14,580 nt of DNA from an uncultured Rhodospirillales bacterium (GCA_937127205.1 CAKZLS010000567.1:1-14580), one strand, 5' to 3'. Counted from the first letter of the stretch, positions 7,994 through 14,457 are shown. Notes: generated by a model from the letters alone, not told the origin. A program made the numbers and translations.

Positions 7994-8057
7994 TTAACCT
8001 GAGTGAATGGATCGCAAGAATAGCCCTCATCGAACGGGCCCTTAACCTGGGTGAATG
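7994..8057. repeat. Direct repeat TTAACCTG(A/G)GTGAATG between divergent genes
   Basis: TTAACCTGAGTGAATG at 7994-8009 recurs as TTAACCTGGGTGAATG at 8042-8057, identical at 15 of 16 positions and spaced 48 bases start to start. Both lie in the 210-base gap between the BON gene (minus) and sodB (plus). A pair of long direct repeats there could be operators for a regulator of one or both genes, or scars of a repeated element. I do not recognise the motif. Confidence 0.6.
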
Positions 8058-8135
8058 TCGATAGACTGGCAAAATGCAAGAGTGCGTCCATTGGGTGCGT
8101 AAGCCGACGCTAATGTCGCTACCAAGGAGGAACCA

Positions 8136-8762
8136 ATGTTTGAATTGATGCCGCTTCCGTTTTCAGAAGACAGTCTCGAACCCCACGTCTCGGCAAAGAC
8201 GATACGCTTGCATCACGACAAGCATCACCGGAAATACGTCGATACGCTCAATCAGTTGGTCGGCGGCACGGGGATGGAGGACATGACCCTTGACGTCATC
8301 ATCCAGGCGGCCTCGGGCAAACCCGAAATGAGAGCCATCTTCAACAACGCCGGCCAGGTATGGAATCACGACTTCTTCTGGGCGAGCATGTCGGCAAGTC
8401 CCACGGAGCCGAACGACGAAATCCGCTCTTGGATCAATCGCGACTTCGGGAGCATCGATGATTTCAAGAAGCAATTCAAGGACGCCGCCACGGGTCATTT
8501 CGGCAGCGGATGGGCCTGGCTGGTGGTGGCCGCCGATGGCACGCTGCAAGTAATCTCGACCTCGAACGCGGAGACACCGATCAATGGTGACTTGTGGCCA
8601 CTGATCACTTGCGACGTTTGGGAGCATGCCTATTACTGGGACTACCAGAACCGCCGTGCCGATTTTGTACAGACGTTTTTGGATCACCTGATCAACTGGG
8701 ATTTCGTCGCCGCCAGACTCGAGACGGAAGCACCTCAATTGAGGAGTTCAGCGCCGGCATAG
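8136..8762 (+). CDS. sodB: Superoxide dismutase, iron type
   Basis: A 208-residue enzyme converting superoxide to oxygen and hydrogen peroxide. The ATG at 8136 has a strong AAGGAGG at 8124-8130. Metal ligands are all present: H26 (TIRLHHDKHH), H78 (VWNHDFFW), D160 and H164 (DVWEHAYY). The outer-sphere glutamine sits at Q74 in NNAGQVWNH, and the central motif is GHFGSGWAWLV, both of the iron-type pattern, in place of the GG-H/Q arrangement of manganese enzymes; metal preference is still an inference. No signal peptide is seen, so it is cytosolic. It is divergent from the BON-domain gene, sharing the gap that carries the TTAACCTG repeats. Length is slightly above the usual 192-200, owing to a short C-terminal tail (ETEAPQLRSSAPA). 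Confidence 0.95.
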   Translation: MFELMPLPFSEDSLEPHVSAKTIRLHHDKHHRKYVDTLNQLVGGTGMEDMTLDVIIQAASGKPEMRAIFNNAGQVWNHDFFWASMSASPTEPNDEIRSWINRDFGSIDDFKKQFKDAATGHFGSGWAWLVVAADGTLQVISTSNAETPINGDLWPLITCDVWEHAYYWDYQNRRADFVQTFLDHLINWDFVAARLETEAPQLRSSAPA

Positions 8763-8868
8763 TCTTGCAACGGGTAATCGAGAAGGTTGGTCTTTGCCGA
8801 ACTCACGATAGCGACGATGACTAACGTCACGTGTTCCGTTGCCATTAGCCCGGACTGTGACTGTGAAC

Positions 8869-8905
8869 GGGGCGGTGGGCAACGGTTTCATTTAGCCGCC
8901 GCCCC
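8869..8905 (+). terminator. Weak hairpin, possible sodB terminator
   Basis: GGGGCGG (8869-8875) can pair with CCGCCCC (8899-8905) across a 23-base loop, about 107 bases after the sodB stop. No good T run follows (TTCAAAGTT). The 8763-8977 gap contains nothing else I can name. Confidence 0.3.
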
Positions 8906-8977
8906 TTCAAAGTTCCAACGGTCGTGAGCATGGTGTCGACGCCCTGACTGGCTTGATCCCCGCCCCCGCCGGATGTC

Positions 8978-9178
8978 TCAGTAGACAGTCAGTGTTATGA
9001 CCCCGGCAAGAATGATCGCCCCCACGACCGCCGCGAAATAAATCCACCGTTGACGCGGACTCTTGAGAGCAACTTCGCCCGCGCGCACTTCTTCAGGATC
9101 AAGAGTTGGGTTCGTGTTATGGCCGCGGTCGGTCGGAGCGCGCGAGACTCGTTCGGTGTGATTTTGTGCCGTCATCAT
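8978..9178 (-). CDS. Small single-pass membrane protein
   Basis: A 66-residue tail-anchored type protein of no recognised family. A polar N-terminal half (QNHTERVSRAPTDRGHNTNPTLDPEEVRAGE split by prolines) is followed by KSPRQRW and one hydrophobic helix at about 46-65 (IYFAAVVGAIILAGVITLTV) that ends the protein, with only Tyr after it. Two adjacent ATGs (9178 and 9175) are possible; AAAGGG is three bases before the first and six before the second, so the second may be the true one. The N-terminus is probably cytoplasmic. It lies 87 bases downstream of the zinc-ribbon gene on the same strand and may be transcribed with it. Confidence 0.6.
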   Translation of the reverse strand: MMTAQNHTERVSRAPTDRGHNTNPTLDPEEVRAGEVALKSPRQRWIYFAAVVGAIILAGVITLTVY

Positions 9179-9265
9179 AAACCCTTTCTCATCTCGGCAT
9201 CACAATTTGCTGATCTGGTAGACGGTGGCGTCCCAGCTTATCGTTTCTGCCACCTCAACCTTGTC

Positions 9266-9475
9266 TTAGCGGAACCGGACTTCGTCCTGGATCTCTTGCT
9301 CGGAGTCTTCCACGACTTCCTTAATCTTGTCGACTGCCTCCTCCAACGGCCCAGATCCTCGCAAATGGGCTCCGCAATTGCTGCACACAAGATCTGTTTC
9401 AGACAAGCCCGACTTCGGTGCGACAGCAATGATACTTTCGCACTTGGGACAGATGATTTTTACACGTTCGGGCAA
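9266..9475 (-). CDS. Small zinc-ribbon protein, TTG start
   Basis: A 69-residue protein with a four-cysteine zinc ribbon: CPKC at residues 9-12 and CSNC at 31-34, 18 residues apart, so it should bind one zinc. The rest (GPLEEAVDKIKEVVEDSEQEIQDEV) is an acidic amphipathic helix, perhaps a coiled coil. The start is TTG at 9475, chosen because AAGGAG stands six bases upstream (9487-9482), and no ATG fits. Proteins of this size with a C-P-x-C/C-x-x-C ribbon are usually unannotated; binding of nucleic acid or a partner protein is possible but not shown. It lies between the CRP-type regulator and the small membrane gene on the same strand. Confidence 0.68.
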   Translation of the reverse strand: MPERVKIICPKCESIIAVAPKSGLSETDLVCSNCGAHLRGSGPLEEAVDKIKEVVEDSEQEIQDEVRFR

Positions 9476-9581
9476 AACAAACTCCTTAGTATGGCTTGGG
9501 ATCAGCGTTGTTTGGACTTGCTCGCATGGCTACCCACCGCATCGCCTGGCAGTTAGACCGCAAAGGCGGCATAGATTTCGA

Positions 9582-10346
9582 TTAATGCAAAGCGGTAACC
9601 TCGGTTACCTGCTCATGCGGCAGGTGAGAGCCGTCTTCGGTATCGGCCACCAATGAAAGCGCTTCTGGATCATGGATTGTTGCGCGTCCGAATGCGACGG
9701 TCGCCAGGCCATCCTTGCGAAGAGCCTTCAAGGTACGATTGACGTGAACGACGCTGAGACCAAGGGCGTCTCCCATCATTTCTTGCGTCAGCGGCAGTTC
9801 GAACGAATTGTCCGAAACGAGGCCGACGCGTTGGAGACGCTCGAAGAATTCGAGCAGGAAATGGGACATCCGTTCCTTGGCGTTGCGTCGTCCCAAACTA
9901 ACCGTCCGTTCGGCGAGCAAATCATACTCCGCTGCGATCAGCGCCTCGACTGCCGCAGAGAACGCCGGACACTCGCGGTTGGAGTCCGCGATCTCACGGC
10001 GAGACACGCGCCACACCGACGAACCCGTCAGTGTGGCGGCAAACTGCTTCGCGGTCGGCGTGAACGGTCCAATCAAATCGCCCGGTACCAAGAAGTTAAC
10101 AACTTGTCGGCGTCCGTCTCCAAGCAGGCGATACCGGAAGGCCCAACCTTCCCGTAAAAACAGAATGTCGCCCATGGAATCACCTTCGGAATAGATATCT
10201 TGCTTTCCGGCAATGGTGCGGACTCCCGATCGCTCGAGGACCTTTATGTCGCGATCCGCGAGTAGGCCGGCCGAAGTCAGCTTGCGAATGAGGGGCTCGC
10301 TGCCGCGCAACGAGATGACGTTCGAACAATGCCGTTGTCCGTGCAT
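9582..10346 (-). CDS. CRP/FNR family transcriptional regulator
   Basis: A 254-residue DNA-binding regulator. The ATG at 10346 is chosen for its strong GAGGAGG eight bases upstream; in-frame ATGs at 10385 and 10379 and a TTG at 10430 would extend it. An N-terminal cyclic-nucleotide-binding-type beta-barrel (about 25-140) includes IYSEGDSMGDILFLREGWAF and the turn VPGDLIGPF. A long dimer helix (ECPAFSAAVEALIAAEYDLL) follows, then the winged helix-turn-helix, with LPLTQEMMGDALGLSVVHVNR and LKALRKDGL. No N-terminal four-cysteine set is present, so an oxygen-sensing FNR iron-sulfur cluster is unlikely, and the ligand is unknown. It resembles the many orphan CRP/FNR proteins of alphaproteobacteria. 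An EcfG-type promoter lies upstream on the same strand. A GGTAACC/GGTTACC dyad (9594-9609) falls inside its last codons. Confidence 0.88.
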   Translation of the reverse strand: MHGQRHCSNVISLRGSEPLIRKLTSAGLLADRDIKVLERSGVRTIAGKQDIYSEGDSMGDILFLREGWAFRYRLLGDGRRQVVNFLVPGDLIGPFTPTAKQFAATLTGSSVWRVSRREIADSNRECPAFSAAVEALIAAEYDLLAERTVSLGRRNAKERMSHFLLEFFERLQRVGLVSDNSFELPLTQEMMGDALGLSVVHVNRTLKALRKDGLATVAFGRATIHDPEALSLVADTEDGSHLPHEQVTEVTALH

Positions 10347-10446
10347 CGTCAAGGCCTCCTCATCGGTGCTTTTTGTCATGGTCATGCGTTTAGTCGCCTT
10401 CCCTTTTCCGGATCCCTGTACTGACAACAATGCATTTGCCTAGGTT

Positions 10447-10471
10447 AACGCGGCGCTTGGGCCGAAGTTCC
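10447..10471 (-). promoter_or_regulatory. EcfG-type stress promoter of the CRP/FNR gene
   Basis: Read on the minus strand, GGAAC (10471-10467) is followed after 16 bases by CGTT (10450-10447) and then AAC. This is an exact match to the known alphaproteobacterial general-stress sigma factor consensus. Transcription would begin near 10440, about 94 bases before the ATG at 10346. Function is inferred from the motif. Confidence 0.75.
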
Positions 10472-10563
10472 AAGAGGGTCGAAGAAAAACGCTAATGAGC
10501 GGCCCGGCCCCATCGTTACCGGCGGATTTCGTTTGCCGTCGATCGCGGTTTCCGATGCGTACG

Positions 10564-10589
10564 GGAACTTTGAACCCTCGTTAACCGTT
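10564..10589 (+). promoter_or_regulatory. EcfG-type stress promoter of the AI-2E transporter gene
   Basis: GGAAC (10564-10568), a 17-base spacer, then CGTT (10586-10589) followed by AC. This is an exact consensus match. A start near 10597 would place the TTG at 10597 at the 5' end of the RNA, which favours the downstream ATG at 10669 as the real translation start. Confidence 0.75.
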
Positions 10590-10668
10590 ACTCCCGTTGA
10601 GAAATCGGTGGGCTACCTTGCGATCAAGAAAAGTCCGCCGCGCAGGGAAACAGCCTTTGAGAAGTCAG

Positions 10669-11838
10669 ATGGATGAAAAGAACGAGCGGCCCTGGTCGGA
10701 TGCCTCCGGCACCCACGAGCGAGCTCCGGGTTCTTCACGGATCCTGTCGTTTTCAACCGCCGGTCTTTTTATCCTTGCGGTCTGTTACACGCTCCACATC
10801 GCCCAGGACATCCTTATACCAGTGACGGCGGCTGTGATATTGGCCCTCCTCCTGCAACCGGCCTCCCGTCTGCTACGCCGCGCCAAGATTCCCGAAGCGA
10901 TCGCCGCCGGGATCGTTGTTCTCGCTCTGTTTGCGGCGCTTACTGTGGGGATTTTCTTTCTTGCCGATCCAGCGGCAAAATGGATCTCTGAGATGCCCGG
11001 CGTGGTCGCGGAGGTGCAGGAGAAAATCAAGGCCCCCATTGAGGAGATCAAGGACGCAAAAGAGGCGGTCGAAGAAATTGTCGAGGAAACCCAGGCGAAT
11101 GCGGACGGCACGCCGACGGTCAGTGTCACCAGCCTTAAGCAGTCCCGCTCTCCGCCCCAGCCCGGCCCACCCGAAGCGTCACGCGTGACCCTCGTCGAAG
11201 TTCTCACTCAGACGTTTGTTGTTTTGAGCGATGTGGCATGGGGCGCCGTGATTATATTCGTTCTGCTTTATTTTCTGCTCGCTACCGGCACCATGCTCCG
11301 CGAAAACATCGTTCTCGCCCTGCCAACGCTGCGGGACAAGAAACAGGCACTTCAGGTAACCAGCGACGTTCAGCACGGGGTGTCGGATTATCTGTTAACG
11401 GTGATCTTGATCAATTTAGGCCTTGGCGTCGCTATCGGCGTCGCGATGTATGTCATCGGACTTCCCAACCCAGCCTTGTGGGGTGCCATGGCGGTACTGT
11501 TCAATTTCATTCCCTATCTCGGCGCTGTTGCCGGGAGCCTGATTGTGACCATCGTCGGTCTCGTCACCTACACCATGCCCATGGAAGCACTGCTTGCTCC
11601 CGCAATTTACATCGCGATCAATTCCCTTGAGGCCTATTTGGTCACGCCAGCGATTCTCAGCCGCCGTTTGACGATTAACCCCATCGCCGTGTTTCTCTCG
11701 GTCATCTTTTGGGGCTGGATATGGGGCGTCGCCGGTGCGTTGATGGCGGTCCCGATCCTGGCAAGCCTCAAGGTAATCTGCGACGCGACCGACCGGCTGG
11801 CGCCGGTGAGCCAATTCCTGAGCGGCCGCCGACGGTAA
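10669..11838 (+). CDS. AI-2E/PerM family transporter
   Basis: A 389-residue inner-membrane protein of the AI-2E family exporter (PerM/TqsA) group, which includes quorum-signal exporters and sodium/proton antiporters; substrate cannot be told from sequence. The start is ATG 10669 (MDEKNERPW), with GAGAAG just upstream, preferred over TTG 10597. About eight hydrophobic segments are visible: two N-terminal ones (STAGLFILAVCYTLHIA and IPVTAAVILALLL), one at IPEAIAAGIVVLAL, then a long hydrophilic part with an acidic helix (EEIKDAKEAVEEIVEE) and a proline-rich link. A C-terminal bundle follows, with the family signature FNFIPYLGAVAG and NPIAVFLSVIFWGWIWG. Length is in the family's usual range of about 350-400. 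It is divergent from the CRP/FNR gene, both with EcfG-type promoters. Confidence 0.88.
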   Translation: MDEKNERPWSDASGTHERAPGSSRILSFSTAGLFILAVCYTLHIAQDILIPVTAAVILALLLQPASRLLRRAKIPEAIAAGIVVLALFAALTVGIFFLADPAAKWISEMPGVVAEVQEKIKAPIEEIKDAKEAVEEIVEETQANADGTPTVSVTSLKQSRSPPQPGPPEASRVTLVEVLTQTFVVLSDVAWGAVIIFVLLYFLLATGTMLRENIVLALPTLRDKKQALQVTSDVQHGVSDYLLTVILINLGLGVAIGVAMYVIGLPNPALWGAMAVLFNFIPYLGAVAGSLIVTIVGLVTYTMPMEALLAPAIYIAINSLEAYLVTPAILSRRLTINPIAVFLSVIFWGWIWGVAGALMAVPILASLKVICDATDRLAPVSQFLSGRRR

Positions 11839-12172
11839 CGCCCACCCCTCCAGACATGGCGTGCCGATTCGTCGCGTTGCGGACGAACACATCTCTTGAA
11901 AGGGAAAATATCCCCCGGTTCGGTGCCACGAACCGGGGGAGAACAGGGATGAGGATGCATGTGGGAGGGGTATGGGGAGGCGCATACTCACGGGGTTTCA
12001 CCATGACAACTCCCATCGGACGTTTTGGTTCCGGGTCGGTCGAGATTTTTTTCGGCGAACGGCCGGGTCGTCGCCAGGTTCGGCCATGCGCGCCCCTACT
12101 GTTCATTGCCCAATTGCTAAGACCGAGTGCCTATAGATCCCCATTGCCTCCGAAATCGCTTGCTGCAGGAGT
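11839..12172. other. Gene-poor stretch after the transporter
   Basis: Apart from the hairpin at 11911-11940 this stretch shows no supported gene. An open frame from ATG 12003 (MTTPIGRFGSGSVEIFFGERP) runs on to 12206 and overlaps the IS481 remnant; it has no ribosome binding site and a composition unlike a folded protein, so it is not called. The stretch may be debris from an insertion, given the transposase remnant next to it. Confidence 0.4.
11911..11940. terminator. 12-bp perfect hairpin, terminator or other RNA element
   Basis: TCCCCCGGTTCG (11911-11922) is the exact reverse complement of CGAACCGGGGGA (11929-11940), loop GTGCCA. It lies 72 bases after the transporter stop. On the plus strand the downstream bases (GAACAGGG) lack a T run, so intrinsic termination would be weak; on the minus strand ATATTTTCCC follows. 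No other tRNA parts are present despite the GGTTCG arm. Confidence 0.55.
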
Positions 12173-12313
12173 TCAATGCGGGAGCCCGACGACGGGCGGG
12201 TCATAACGAATTGGGGTGGCCACAGCCATCCGCGTTTGTCTTTCTTCAAGCACGCGGCGCACCAGTTCGGCTCGACTATGCGGTGTCAGGCGGGCATTTT
12301 TGTGGATGTCCAT
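12173..12313 (-). pseudogene. IS481-family transposase, N-terminal remnant
   Basis: The first about 36 codons from ATG 12313 read MDIHKNARLTPHSRAELVRR, then VLEERQTRMAVAT, the opening of IS481-family transposases (usual MNIHKNARLTP and an AVA..F.V helix-turn-helix). After AVAT the family sequence is lost and the frame ends at 12173 with unrelated residues (PIRYDPPVVGLPH). AAGGAGGA (12325-12318) still stands before the start. Only the N-terminal tenth or so of a roughly 300-residue transposase remains; the DDE domain is absent from this window, so it is inactive. An upstream in-frame extension to 12379 is probably not translated. Confidence 0.75.
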
Positions 12314-12455
12314 TCGTTCCTCCTTCGAACTCTGACGTTTTGGCAACATCAGATTCCTCGGTTCGGACCGAGTGGACAATCTGTTGAAAGTTCACAGATC
12401 GCCGCGGCCAATAGGTTGGTACCAGGTTCGGGTCACGGCAAAACCGGCAAACCAT

Positions 12456-12481
12456 GGAACCATCTCTGAGTTTCGCGCGTT
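12456..12481 (+). promoter_or_regulatory. EcfG-type stress promoter of the DUF4112 gene
   Basis: GGAAC (12456-12460), a 17-base spacer and CGTT (12478-12481), an exact consensus match, 55 bases before the ATG at 12537. A start near 12489 would give a leader of about 48 bases. Confidence 0.72.
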
Positions 12482-12536
12482 GAGCATGAAAACCCACAGC
12501 CAGCAACATGTACTGGAAAGATCATGACCTCAACCT

Positions 12537-12968
12537 ATGGCGAGCAACCCTTCCACACAGTCGTCGCGGCCAACGGTGTCGGTCACGACGCTGCACGTGG
12601 CCCCGGTAAATCTTTGCGTCGGCTTTGGCGCCTTGGCAGCCTTGTTGGATGATCGATACGGAATTCCGGGAACCAACGTGCGGTTCGGTTTGGACGCTGT
12701 GGTCGGCCTGCTGCCTGGCATCGGAGATCTGGCCGGTGCGGCGTTGTCCGGTTACATCGTGCTTGAAGGCCGGCGTCTCGGCGTCCCCAAACGCGTATTG
12801 CTTAACATGATGAAGAATATCGCGGTGGACGCGGCGCTCGGAACGGTCCCGATTGTCGGCGACCTGGCCGACATCCAGTGGAAGGCCAATCGAAAAAACG
12901 TTCACCTCCTGATCGAACACTTCGATGGCCAAGGTCGATCGCGCTCCTCCGACACGATTTTGGCATGA
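12537..12968 (+). CDS. DUF4112 domain-containing protein
   Basis: A 143-residue protein that matches the DUF4112 family by its core: an N-terminal variable region, then LAALLDDRYGIPGTNVRFGLDAVVGLLPGIGDLAGAALSGYIV (split over two helices), the charged EGRRLGVPKRVLLNMMKN, and AVDAALGTVPIVGDLADIQWKANRKN with NVHLLIEHF. The family's two hallmark repeats, GL-PGIGD and GTVPIVGDLAD, are both present (residues about 60 and 103). The function is unknown; the hydrophobic GLLPGIGD helices suggest membrane association. ATG 12537 is the only start before an in-frame TGA at 12525-12527; its ribosome binding site is weak (GGAAAG at 12515, too far). It converges on the PLD gene, separated by 40 bases holding a 33-bp repeat. 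Confidence 0.85.
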   Translation: MASNPSTQSSRPTVSVTTLHVAPVNLCVGFGALAALLDDRYGIPGTNVRFGLDAVVGLLPGIGDLAGAALSGYIVLEGRRLGVPKRVLLNMMKNIAVDAALGTVPIVGDLADIQWKANRKNVHLLIEHFDGQGRSRSSDTILA

Positions 12969-12975
12969 CGGGCCG

Positions 12976-13041
12976 CTAAACTTGATGCCTAAACAAGCGG
13001 GCCACGCCCTAAACTTGCTGGCTAAACAAGCGGGCCAGGCC
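12976..13041. repeat. 33-bp tandem repeat at the PLD gene 3' end
   Basis: Positions 12976-13008 and 13009-13041 are two copies of a 33-bp unit beginning CTAAACTTG and containing CTAAACAAGCGGGCCA, identical at 30 of 33 positions. On the minus strand the gene-proximal copy encodes the PLD C-terminus GLARLFSQQV plus its TAG, and the distal one encodes GVARLFRHQV plus another TAG. The last 11 codons including the stop are thus duplicated. Confidence 0.93.
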
Positions 13042-14181
13042 CTCTGCCGACCGGCGCAAAATCCCGCGTTTCCGCCACGCCTCGAAATCGAGCCGCTCGC
13101 ACTGGCGCAAGTCATCGTCGAAGTGCTGCTCCAGGGTAGAGACGGTTTCATGACAATCGGTGACCAAGGCGATCTCGTCGTCTTTGAGAGTAGAACGATG
13201 ATTGAGATTTGCTGAGCCGATGCACGCAAGAATCCCGTCGATGATCACGATTTTGGCATGGATCATGGTTGGTTGATATCGCCAGATATTGACGCCGGCT
13301 TGTAACAGCTGCTGCAATTCGCTCGCACCTGCCAGCCGGGAAATGCGTTGATCGCTGTGGGGACCCGGTATGATCAGATCGATATCCACGCCGCGGTTCG
13401 CCGCTTCGACCAATAATCGAGTGGAAGCCTCATCGGGCGCAAGATACGGCGTGACGAATCCAAGGCTTTTCTGGGCTCCACAGATGATCGTTTGCAGAAG
13501 CGACGCAATGTCGCTCCAGCCCACCGCCGCGGTGGCGCGGATGACTTGGATACGCGCTTCGCCGACGCTTTCCAGGGGCGCGACCGTGTCCAGCGCCTGA
13601 GACATCAGGCCGCCAGCTTCAACCCAGTTGCCGTAAAACGCAGCTTGAAGACCATGGACCGCCGGACCGCGAATACAAAAATGCGTATCCCTCCATTCGG
13701 TCTCGTCCCGCGCGTCGCCTTCCCATTCCTTGGCGATCCCAACGCCACCGGTAAAGCCGACCCGGCCGTCAGTAACGAGAACTTTGCGGTGGGTGCGATT
13801 GTCGCTGCTCCAAACCTTCCAATTGGCCAGCGGCCGGAACCATCGCACCTCGACGCCCGCCTCTTCCATGTCGGCGACGAGTGGCTGAGACATTTCCGCG
13901 GCCCCGAAGGCATCCAGCAAAACCCTGACCTCGACCCCGGCCTCGGCGCGCTTCGCTAGCGCCTTGGCGAAGCGGTCGGCTATGTCGCCGGTCCAATAAA
14001 CGAATGTAAGGAACTCAACGCTTTCGCTCGCGTTCTCAATCGCCTCCAGCATCGCGGGAAAAATTTGGCATCCGTTACGGAGGACGTCGATCCGGTTACC
14101 CTCGGTAAACGGGACGCCGAGCAACGTTTCGAACACGCGGCAATAATCCGAATTGTCTGATCCATCCACGACCCGGGTCAT
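13009..14181 (-). CDS. Phospholipase D-like cardiolipin synthase-type protein
   Basis: A 390-residue protein with two HKD phosphodiesterase motifs, the mark of the phospholipase D superfamily: H131-R-K133...D138 (THRKVLVTDG) and H308-A-K310...D315 (IHAKIVIIDG, followed by GSANLNHRS). Order and spacing match bacterial cardiolipin synthases, which join two phosphatidylglycerols into cardiolipin. The usual N-terminal transmembrane helices are missing, so it resembles the ClsB/short type and is probably peripheral at the inner membrane; another phosphatidyl transfer is possible. The start is ATG 14181, with GGGGGAG nine bases upstream, preferred over GTG 14214. The C-terminal ten residues and stop are tandemly duplicated downstream. 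It is convergent with the DUF4112 gene and divergent from the holin-like gene, with a candidate stress promoter upstream. Confidence 0.88.
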   Translation of the reverse strand: MTRVVDGSDNSDYCRVFETLLGVPFTEGNRIDVLRNGCQIFPAMLEAIENASESVEFLTFVYWTGDIADRFAKALAKRAEAGVEVRVLLDAFGAAEMSQPLVADMEEAGVEVRWFRPLANWKVWSSDNRTHRKVLVTDGRVGFTGGVGIAKEWEGDARDETEWRDTHFCIRGPAVHGLQAAFYGNWVEAGGLMSQALDTVAPLESVGEARIQVIRATAAVGWSDIASLLQTIICGAQKSLGFVTPYLAPDEASTRLLVEAANRGVDIDLIIPGPHSDQRISRLAGASELQQLLQAGVNIWRYQPTMIHAKIVIIDGILACIGSANLNHRSTLKDDEIALVTDCHETVSTLEQHFDDDLRQCERLDFEAWRKRGILRRSAEGLARLFSQQV

Positions 14182-14272
14182 AACGCGCGTCTCCCCCTCG
14201 GATTGCTTTTCCACCGGCTTTAAGCCCGCGTGAGTTTTTCAGTCACGCAGATTGCAGTGATTGGGCAACAAT

Positions 14273-14298
14273 AACACTTATCGATCCCGAAAAGTTCC
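14273..14298 (-). promoter_or_regulatory. Candidate EcfG-type promoter of the PLD gene
   Basis: On the minus strand GGAAC (14298-14294) is followed after 17 bases by TGTT (14276-14273), one mismatch from the CGTT consensus in the -10. It sits about 92 bases before ATG 14181 and is part of the inverted repeat shared with the divergent promoter. Confidence 0.5.
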
Positions 14299-14349
14299 AA
14301 AACACCGTGCGCACAAACGATCAGGACGAGCACGGTTCGTTTTGGAACT
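14293..14349. repeat. Inverted repeat holding two divergent -35 elements
   Basis: The left arm 14293-14310 (AGTTCCAAAAC then ACCGTGC) is the reverse complement of the right arm 14330-14349 (GCACGGT, two extra bases TC, then GTTTTGGAACT). All 18 left-arm bases match. The GGAAC of each divergent promoter lies in the outer part of an arm, so a dimeric regulator on this site could control both genes. The loop is 19 bases. Confidence 0.8.
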
Positions 14350-14368
14350 CTCCGCGCCTAAACGCGTT
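14344..14368 (+). promoter_or_regulatory. EcfG-type stress promoter of the holin-like gene
   Basis: GGAAC (14344-14348), a 16-base spacer and CGTT (14365-14368) then AT, an exact consensus match, 89 bases before the ATG at 14458. It shares the inverted repeat with the PLD-side promoter. Confidence 0.75.
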
Positions 14369-14457
14369 ATCCCGTCTCTATGGCGCTTGCCTGCCGGCAT
14401 GCCAAGCGTGTGCTAGCATCGCGCGGACAGGAACAATCAAGGGAAAGGATCAAGTCG

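Noticed and set aside
9050..9556. 168-residue plus-strand frame across 9050-9556
   Set aside because: It is opposite two small minus-strand genes with good ribosome binding sites and a clear zinc ribbon; no motif is seen in the plus-strand translation.
10597..10668. Upstream TTG start for the transporter
   Set aside because: It would coincide with the predicted transcription start, has no ribosome binding site, and adds a basic segment not needed by the family.
11911..11940. tRNA fragment suggested by GGTTCG-CGAACC
   Set aside because: No acceptor, D or anticodon arms around it, and the stem is 12 bp long, unlike a T arm.
12522..13229. 235-residue minus-strand frame over the DUF4112 gene
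   Set aside because: The DUF4112 motifs are on the plus strand and the minus frame overlaps the PLD gene end; no family features.
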